A stretch of 9,956 bases of DNA, from positions 1 to 9,956 of the forward strand of contig CAZJWR010000099.1 of NCBI GenBank assembly GCA_964549765.1. Reading direction: 5' to 3'. Source of the stretch: CAZJWR01 sp964549765. Its GTDB lineage: Bacteria > Zixibacteria > MSB-5A5 > GN15 > JAAZOE01. The notes beneath the pieces were generated by a model. The model made no database searches, was not told the origin of the DNA, and saw only the letters and a list, made by a program, of their open reading frames with translations. A program made the translations under genes and the position numbers. Positions 6,169-9,956 of this stretch are shown one piece after another (position 1 is the stretch's first letter; each line of letters opens with the position of its first letter).

Positions 6169-6192
6169 TGTCATCCGGATCTATCGATGACA
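6169..6192. repeat. Inverted repeat TGTCATC/GATGACA
   Basis: TGTCATC (6169-6175) and GATGACA (6186-6192) are perfect inverted 7-mers around a 10-nt loop. The element sits just beyond the 6200-6232 hairpin and may be part of the same repeat cluster. Confidence 0.45.
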
Positions 6193-6199
6193 GACAATG

Positions 6200-6232
6200 C
6201 GCCCCCGATTTCCTCGCAGAAAATCGGGGGCG
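6200..6232 (-). terminator. Strong hairpin after the Gly/Trp-repeat lipoprotein gene
   Basis: Arms of 12 bp (6200-6211 and 6221-6232, core GCCCCCGATTT) pair perfectly around a 9-nt loop. They lie 25 bp after the stop of the minus-strand lipoprotein gene. The position fits a transcript end. No run of T follows in the minus-strand reading direction, so it is either a non-canonical terminator or an RNA-stabilising hairpin. Confidence 0.5.
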
Positions 6233-6257
6233 TGATTCATAATCTGATGATTTTCGG

Positions 6258-7304
6258 TTACCAGCGCGGGGAGAAGCAGTTCTCGCCGACGCACCATTGG
6301 CCGGCAAAATAGCCGCCTCGGCGGGTATCGCTTTTCTTGAAATGTCCTTTGAGGACACCGATCGGTTCGCGGTCGGCGTTGAAAATCCGTCCCCGGAACT
6401 GCCCCCAGGCCATGACTCCCGTGCCGCGGATACGCCAGAGTCCCTTGACGAAGCCCCGGAAATTGCCATCGCGATCGATATACTTGCCGACAAAAATATG
6501 CGCGCCGGTGGAATCGACGCCCCAGTTGCCCCTAACGGAGCCGATAACGCGGCCGGTGCTTGTCATCCAGGCACCGCTAAAGACACCCTCACCGTGCAGG
6601 TTCCGGCTCCAGCGACCGATGAGATGGCCACGTCTGGCAACGTTTGTCGACGGTTCGCACCGCGTCGCCTCGAACGATATGGCGTTGCCGCTTCCGATCG
6701 ATATCAGCGTGTCGAGGTCTTCGAGCGCGGAGATGTCAAATGTTATTGTCAATTGGGCGGATTCATAGGTGACGGTGACGATATCGTCGGTTATCGACGG
6801 CGGGATCAAAAGTCGGGTGGCGATGCCGTCGATGCCGCCGACCGTCTTGGAAACCCATCTCAGTTTCTCCGGCAGGTAAATTCCCGAATCATTGTGGCGG
6901 GGCAGAAGATAATCCTGACCGGGTTCGAATCGGATCGTCTTGGTGACGATAATCGCTCCCCGGCTGATCGTGAGCGTTCCGGACCAGTTGGTCGGTTCGG
7001 TCACGCCACTATCGCCTTCGAGATTGCCCCATACCATCCGAAAGCAGTAAGCGGCTGTCCGTTCTTGATTCTCGATGCTATCGACTACCGGCGACAGGGC
7101 CACGGGGTCATCGACCGAGCTCTCAACATCCATCAGCGCCTCGATATACGGGTCACCAAAGGAGGGCTCTTCTTTGGCAGTCGTATATGAGCCGAAATCC
7201 TCGAGATTGGCAGTGGTATCCTGCGGTTCGGTCGTCGAGGAGCACCCGGCGAGCAGAAAACCGACCAGCACGGGCACAACCAGGAAAAGAATCGTCCTCT
7301 TCAT
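6258..7304 (-). CDS. Lipoprotein with C-terminal Gly/Trp repeat domain
   Basis: This 348-residue protein has a textbook lipoprotein signal: MKRT, hydrophobic 5-19, and L-A-G-C with Cys21 lipidated, then SSTTEP. An Asp/Glu/Ser/Thr-rich linker runs to about 82. Residues 83-215 form a predicted beta-rich domain (YCFRMVWGNLEGD, NWSGTLTISRGAIIV, FEP, IDGIATRLLIPP, LTITFDISALEDLDTLISIG). Residues 226-337 contain about eight units of the pattern G-x-[hydrophobic]-x-G-x-[W/F/Y]. Examples are GHLIGRW, GVFSGAW, GSVRGNW, GNFRGFVKGLW, GVLKGHF and GYFAGQW. The protein ends with a Cys338/Cys343 pair. I do not recognise a named family. The repeats suggest a beta-meander or MORN-like surface module. The ATG has AAAGGAG 10 nt upstream. 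It is a single gene, divergent from the ferritin-like gene. Confidence 0.85.
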   Translation of the reverse strand: MKRTILFLVVPVLVGFLLAGCSSTTEPQDTTANLEDFGSYTTAKEEPSFGDPYIEALMDVESSVDDPVALSPVVDSIENQERTAAYCFRMVWGNLEGDSGVTEPTNWSGTLTISRGAIIVTKTIRFEPGQDYLLPRHNDSGIYLPEKLRWVSKTVGGIDGIATRLLIPPSITDDIVTVTYESAQLTITFDISALEDLDTLISIGSGNAISFEATRCEPSTNVARRGHLIGRWSRNLHGEGVFSGAWMTSTGRVIGSVRGNWGVDSTGAHIFVGKYIDRDGNFRGFVKGLWRIRGTGVMAWGQFRGRIFNADREPIGVLKGHFKKSDTRRGGYFAGQWCVGENCFSPRW

Positions 7305-7314
7305 TTTGACATGG

Positions 7315-7321
7315 CTCCTTT
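7315..7321 (-). promoter_or_regulatory. Ribosome binding site of the Gly/Trp-repeat lipoprotein gene
   Basis: On the minus strand AAAGGAG is followed by 10 nt and then the ATG at 7304. An earlier ATG 4 nt after the site is out of frame and hits a stop at once. Confidence 0.7.
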
Positions 7322-7486
7322 GTTACGCATTTGATTGATCGTACACATTTCCGTATCAAACGCTGTGCCGGACGTGCAATTGGAGACTTTTGTATTGGCC
7401 GATAACAAGTTAATCGCGATACGTCGAAACGGCAAGTCCAAAATCCGTACCGGGCGGTACATCGGGCGGGGATGGTGAACCGATGC

Positions 7487-7498
7487 GACCGGCCGGTC
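7487..7498. promoter_or_regulatory. Perfect 12-bp palindrome
   Basis: GACCGGCCGGTC is self-complementary, with no spacer. A second inverted repeat, GTACC-GGGC-GGTAC, lies 27 bp to the left (7447-7460). Both could be binding sites for dimeric regulators in the divergent region. Chance occurrence in GC-rich DNA is possible. Confidence 0.3.
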
Positions 7499-7601
7499 AT
7501 CGCCAAATTTAGTGTTTTATTACATCAGGTCGGAACTTTCCATCGGTTTTCGGGTTGTATTCTGTCTAGCGCAGTAAAACGGCCGGGTGGGATCTTTGAT
7601 C

Positions 7602-7687
7602 GACAGCGGAAACAGCACCGGGGCGACATCACGAAGGACATCATGGAAATGACAGCGGCAAGACAGCGGGACCGACAGCTTGACAGC
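7602..7687 (+). repeat. Array of five GACAGC direct repeats upstream of a promoter
   Basis: GACAGC occurs at 7602, 7651, 7662, 7674 and 7682, all in the same orientation. The first three copies continue as GACAGCGG. The start-to-start distances 11 and 12 place the middle copies about one helical turn apart, and the last copy overlaps the -35 box. This looks like a cis-regulatory site array for the ferritin-like gene. Confidence 0.5.
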
Positions 7688-7709
7688 ACCCACCCTTCCG
7701 TTTTACATT
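7680..7709 (+). promoter_or_regulatory. Near-consensus sigma70-type promoter of the ferritin-like gene
   Basis: A perfect -35 box TTGACA (7680-7685) is followed by an 18-nt spacer and TACATT (7704-7709). Shifting the -10 box to TTACAT gives a 17-nt spacer. Transcription would start near 7716, leaving a leader of about 39 nt. This position rules out translation from the upstream ATG at 7680, which overlaps the promoter. Confidence 0.7.
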
Positions 7710-7738
7710 AGGGGCATTGGAAAAATCGCAACGCTATC

Positions 7739-7745
7739 AAAGGAG
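7739..7745 (+). promoter_or_regulatory. Ribosome binding site deciding the ferritin-like start
   Basis: AAAGGAG lies 9 nt upstream of the ATG at 7755. It supports this start over the in-frame ATG at 7680, whose extra 25 residues have no similarity to the family. Confidence 0.75.
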
Positions 7746-7754
7746 ACGACCGGT

Positions 7755-8252
7755 ATGAACGCGTTTGAATATGCCATGCAAATGGAGCAGGACGGAAAGG
7801 CCTACTACGAAGAGCAGGCGGCCAAGATGCCGAATCCGGCGATGAAGCAGATTTTCGAAGAACTCGCCCGGGATGAAACGAAACATTATGAGACATTCAA
7901 GGCCATGCGGGACGGAAAAAAGACCGACTACGAAGCCGCCTTCAAAACGACAATCTTGGATACGACCAAAAACGTCTTCCAGAAAATGCGCGACGAAGGC
8001 AAGGAGATCGCCGATTTTGCCGAAGGTGTCAGGCAGGCTTGGGATAAGGCGCGCGATATAGAGGATAAGTCGGAAACATTTTATCGGGAACAGGCCGGCG
8101 CTACTACCGACGACGGGCAGAAAAAGATCTGGAGCCGAATCGCCGACGAGGAGCATAAACACTGGGTGGCGATCAACAACGTCGTCAAATTCATCGATCG
8201 GCCCAATCAATGGCTCGAAAACGCCGAATGGCACAACATAGAGCCGTATTGA
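7755..8252 (+). CDS. Rubrerythrin-like ferritin-fold protein
   Basis: This 165-residue protein is an all-helical di-iron carrier of the ferritin-like superfamily. It belongs to the rubrerythrin group that reduces peroxides or handles iron, and it lacks a C-terminal rubredoxin domain. The predicted ligands are Glu11 (helix A), Glu41 and His44 (helix B, DETKH), Glu103 (helix C), and Glu133 and His136 (helix D, EEHKH). The two halves align at an offset of 92 residues: MEQDGKAYYEEQA (10-22) with IEDKSETFYREQA (102-114), and LARDETKH with IADEEHKH. This reflects the ancestral duplication of the fold. The C-terminus PNQWLENAEWHNIEPY is typical of stand-alone versions. It is a single gene with its own strong promoter and terminator, which suggests high and regulated expression, perhaps in oxidative stress. 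Electron donors are unknown. Confidence 0.93.
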   Translation: MNAFEYAMQMEQDGKAYYEEQAAKMPNPAMKQIFEELARDETKHYETFKAMRDGKKTDYEAAFKTTILDTTKNVFQKMRDEGKEIADFAEGVRQAWDKARDIEDKSETFYREQAGATTDDGQKKIWSRIADEEHKHWVAINNVVKFIDRPNQWLENAEWHNIEPY

Positions 8253-8279
8253 AATTTCAGGCGACAGGGAACGCAATCG

Positions 8280-8306
8280 GCCCCGCCCATATCGGCGGGG
8301 CTTTTT
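8280..8306 (+). terminator. Rho-independent terminator of the ferritin-like gene
   Basis: GCCCCGCC (8280-8287) and GGCGGGGC (8294-8301) form a perfect 8-bp GC stem with a 6-nt loop, followed directly by TTTTT. It lies 27 bp after the stop codon. Confidence 0.9.
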
Positions 8307-8502
8307 CTATGCACGGCGGAACCCCGCCCTTATGTCAACGGCTGCTCACGGTTGCCGCGGCCAAATACGCCGAAGGTGCTTCCGTATAAAATAATAACTC
8401 TTTGCCTTTTTTGCGGAATCGACTGCCGGAGGCATCGCTTCCTTTGGTTTCAAATGATGGATCGGGTCGACGGCGCGTGGGATGTCTTGGCGGTTGGAGT
8501 CA

Positions 8503-8509
8503 GAGGAGG
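8503..8509 (+). promoter_or_regulatory. Ribosome binding site deciding the MscS start
   Basis: GAGGAGG lies 8 nt upstream of GTG at 8518. The in-frame ATG at 8482 has no comparable site and would place this sequence inside the gene. The region 8307-8502 holds an AT-rich TATAAAATAAT patch (8385-8395) that could include a -10 box, but no matching -35 was found. Confidence 0.7.
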
Positions 8510-8517
8510 CCGATATC

Positions 8518-9603
8518 GTGTTTGATAATTTCGCCGATAAACTCATTTCGTCGGCGTGGGTGGTTGGAACAATCCTGGCCGCGATCATCACCGGGTGGGT
8601 CGTGCACACTGTTCTCTGGACGTTTGTGCGGCGGCTGGCCCGCCGGACGAAGTCGATCCTCGACGATTCCCTCGACCAACATTGCCGGCCGCCGTCGCGG
8701 TATCTTCTCATGATCATCGCCATTCAACTTATGCTGCCGTTGGCGGGGCATCACCTGCCGCCCGAAACGGCGCATGTGCTGCAGAGCATTCTCAAGGTGT
8801 TGCTCATTCTGTCATTTGCCTGGCTGCTGATCCGGTTGACGTCGGTGGTGGAGGACCTGGCGGCGGCGAGATTCCGGACGGACGTCAAGGATAACCTGCG
8901 CGCCCGCCGGATAGAAACGCAGGTGCGAATCCTCAAACGGCTGGCCATAGCCGTCATCGTCATCCTCGCGGTGGCGGTGACTCTGATGAGTTATGAGCGT
9001 TTCCGGCAGTATGGCGCCAGCCTGCTGGCGTCTGCCGGCGTGGCGGGACTGGTTATCGGTCTGGCCGCGCAGAAAATGCTGGGCAATCTTCTGGCCGGGA
9101 TTCAGATCGCCATCACCCAGCCGATCCGGCTCGATGACGTTGTCGTTGTCGAGAACGAATGGGGGCGGATCGAGGAAATCACCCTGACCTATGTCGTCGT
9201 CCGCATCTGGGATTTGCGCCGGCTGGTGCTGCCGATCAGCTATTTCATCGAAAAGCCGTTCCAGAATTGGACCCGGGTGTCGGCCGATCTGCTGGGCACC
9301 GTCTTTATTTACACCGATTATCACATTCCTCTGGACGACCTTCGCCGAGCGTTGACCGATATCCTCAGAAGTTCCGAATCCTGGGATAAAAAGCTCGGGT
9401 TGATCCAGGTGACCAATGTCAGCGAAAAGACTCTCGAAATCCGCGCCCTGATGAGCGCGGCCGATTCCGGGGCGCTTTGGGACCTGCGCTGCGAGGTGCG
9501 CGAGAAGCTGGTGGCGCATATTCAGGAAAAGTATCCCGAGAGCTTGCCGCGTCTACGGGCCGAGTTGGACCGGCGTCCGGATGAGGCCGCCCCGCCCGCG
9601 TAA
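8518..9603 (+). CDS. MscS-family mechanosensitive ion channel
   Basis: Starting at GTG 8518, this is a 361-residue inner-membrane channel that would open under membrane tension to release solutes after hypo-osmotic shock. Four hydrophobic helices lie at about 13-36, 62-80, 88-107 and 140-158. The pore-lining TM3 follows at about 167-200: a Gly/Ala-rich stretch with ASAGVAGLVIGLAAQ and then MLGNLLAGIQIAITQP. The MscS beta domain comes next (IRLDDVVVVENEWGRIEEITLTYVVVRIWDLRRLVLPISYF, 203-243) and then an alpha/beta C-terminal domain. With extra N-terminal helices it is larger than E. coli MscS (286 residues) and closer to the multi-helix YnaI/YbdG-like channels. The tail is Asp/Glu/Pro-rich. 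No operon partner is visible upstream, and the downstream dockerin remnant is not functional. The start is set by GAGGAGG 8 nt upstream. Confidence 0.93.
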   Translation: MFDNFADKLISSAWVVGTILAAIITGWVVHTVLWTFVRRLARRTKSILDDSLDQHCRPPSRYLLMIIAIQLMLPLAGHHLPPETAHVLQSILKVLLILSFAWLLIRLTSVVEDLAAARFRTDVKDNLRARRIETQVRILKRLAIAVIVILAVAVTLMSYERFRQYGASLLASAGVAGLVIGLAAQKMLGNLLAGIQIAITQPIRLDDVVVVENEWGRIEEITLTYVVVRIWDLRRLVLPISYFIEKPFQNWTRVSADLLGTVFIYTDYHIPLDDLRRALTDILRSSESWDKKLGLIQVTNVSEKTLEIRALMSAADSGALWDLRCEVREKLVAHIQEKYPESLPRLRAELDRRPDEAAPPA

Positions 9604-9631
9604 TAGACATCGCGCCGCCAATCAAACCAAG

Positions 9632-9816
9632 GTTGACAAATCGCCCGCGTCTTTCGTCTATCAATACATTGTTCAGCCGGGGTATCAGTATCTGAACGGG
9701 GACGCCAAGCGGGACGAGACGATCAATATCGGCGACGCCGTGTTTTTGATCAATTTCATTTTAAGGGCGGCAACAAGCCGTGCTGCTGCACGTTGTGCGG
9801 CGACATGTGCCAGTGA
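9632..9816 (+). pseudogene. Frameshifted dockerin-like C-terminal remnant
   Basis: The frame reads VQPGYQYLNGDAKRDETI, then NIGDAVFLINFI up to 9760, which resembles one type I dockerin repeat (Ca-binding loop plus helix). After that it turns to nonsense (LRAATSRAAA). One extra base in the T run at 9759-9762 would restore FKGGNKPCCCTLCGDMCQ and end at TGA 9814-9816. That is the tail expected for secreted dockerin proteins of Zixibacteria-like organisms. The calcium-loop position 3 is Lys instead of Asn/Asp and position 6 is Glu instead of Gly. There is no start codon, signal peptide or catalytic domain between the MscS stop and this piece. I infer a decayed end of a larger secreted-protein gene. 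A sequencing error in the T run is the alternative cause of the frameshift. Confidence 0.65.
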
Positions 9817-9854
9817 TTTCCGGCACGATTCAATCGAATAAGAAACATCGATTA

Positions 9855-9882
9855 AGGAGCCCGGATGAGCTCCTGATTTTTT
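9855..9882 (+). terminator. Rho-independent terminator downstream of MscS/dockerin remnant
   Basis: AGGAGC (9855-9860) and GCTCCT (9869-9874) form a 6-bp stem with an 8-nt loop, followed after GA by six T (9877-9882). It probably ended the ancestral dockerin gene and may now serve the MscS transcript. Confidence 0.7.
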
Positions 9883-9944
9883 GACCGGCATTTCATATCC
9901 AGTTCCATTTGGATTTCCTCGCCCCGGTTCCTCGCCATTTTGAC

Positions 9945-9956
9945 ACCCTCACCCCC
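9945..9956. repeat. Edge of a second G-rich dispersed repeat
   Basis: ACCCTCACCCCC at the window end is the exact reverse complement of GGGGGTGAGGGT found at 936-947 and 957-968. The rest of the element lies beyond the window. Confidence 0.6.

Larger units (their letters stand above)
5784..6257. other. Gene-free patchwork of dispersed repeats
   Basis: These 474 bases between two convergent lipoprotein genes hold no credible gene. They contain fragments resembling common bacterial intergenic repeats: a CCGCCTTCGCGGGAATGACA-like unit (5884-5903) and an ATTGCTTC...CGCAATGACA-like unit (5994-6026). There is also a 14-bp direct repeat (5956-5969 and 6056-6069) and a palindrome-bearing unit at 6127-6160. 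An inverted repeat lies at 6169-6192 and a strong hairpin at 6200-6232. No terminator with a T-tract was found directly after the TPR gene. Confidence 0.65.
7305..7754. other. Long divergent regulatory region
   Basis: These 450 bases lie between the minus-strand lipoprotein gene and the ferritin-like gene. They hold a lipoprotein RBS (7315-7321), an inverted repeat GTACC-GGGC-GGTAC (7447-7460), a perfect 12-bp palindrome GACCGGCCGGTC (7487-7498), a cluster of GACAGC repeats (7602-7687) and a sigma70-type promoter (7680-7709). A short open frame at 7472-7711 shows no recognisable protein features and overlaps these elements, so I do not call it a gene. Confidence 0.65.

Noticed and set aside
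7651..7687. CRISPR-like array reading of the GACAGC repeats
   Set aside because: The repeats are only 6-8 bp with 2-6 bp between most copies and no spacers of CRISPR length. No cas genes are present.
7472..7711. 79-codon frame in the divergent regulatory region
   Set aside because: It covers the palindrome, the GACAGC array and the promoter. Composition and sequence show no protein signature.
7680..7754. Upstream in-frame start extending the ferritin-like protein by 25 residues
   Set aside because: The ATG at 7680 overlaps the -35 TTGACA of the gene's promoter, has no RBS, and the family begins at MNAFEYAMQ after AAAGGAG.
8482..8517. Upstream ATG start for the MscS channel
   Set aside because: GAGGAGG 8 nt before GTG 8518 is a much better initiation site and would otherwise lie inside the coding region.
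8812..9519. 235-codon minus-strand frame
   Set aside because: It is antisense to the MscS channel gene, which has clear family motifs.

Overview
The window looks like chromosome from an uncultured bacterium of the FCB/Zixibacteria type. The main clue is a decayed C-terminal dockerin-like segment at 9632-9816. Its GDAVFLINFI core and Cys-rich tail resemble the secreted dockerin-bearing proteins common in Zixibacteria and relatives. Intergenic spaces are full of short dispersed hairpin repeats. There are several lipoproteins with typical lipoboxes, and two genes without a Shine-Dalgarno sequence whose -10-like box sits 6 nt from the start codon. The taxon is inferred from memory of these families, not from a search.

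Layout. (1) 1-1039: a hairpin repeat, a + strand gene of the 'STGPKTEEGK' family of unknown function (150-821), and a G-rich duplicated repeat (911-968). The repeat lies between this gene and a convergent operon. (2) 4633-1040, minus strand: a five-gene, probably co-transcribed run of DprA-like protein, YigZ/IMPACT protein, PfkB sugar kinase, PAP2 phosphatase and macrodomain protein. It has a 9-bp gap, a 23-bp overlap, a 17-bp overlap and a 58-bp gap. (3) 4634-4943: divergent promoter region. (4) 4944-5783: TPR lipoprotein. (5) 5784-6257: a patchwork of dispersed repeats and hairpins. (6) 7304-6258, minus strand: a lipoprotein ending in a Gly/Trp repeat domain. (7) 7305-7754: a long divergent regulatory region with a near-consensus sigma70-type promoter preceded by an array of GACAGC repeats. 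(8) 7755-8252: a stand-alone rubrerythrin-like ferritin-fold protein with a clear terminator. (9) 8518-9603: an MscS-family mechanosensitive channel. (10) 9604-9956: a frameshifted dockerin remnant, a terminator, and the edge of another G-rich repeat in reverse orientation.

Most of this is housekeeping and envelope/stress biology: DNA handling, sugar phosphorylation, lipid or polyprenyl phosphate hydrolysis, ADP-ribose binding, peroxide/iron handling and osmotic protection. I found no CRISPR array, rRNA, tRNA, transposase or recognisable defence system. The most distinctive signals are the phased GACAGC array on the ferritin-like promoter, the paired apparently leaderless divergent promoters, the Gly/Trp-repeat lipoprotein, the one-nucleotide frameshift in the dockerin remnant, and the C-skewed gene of unknown function at the left end.
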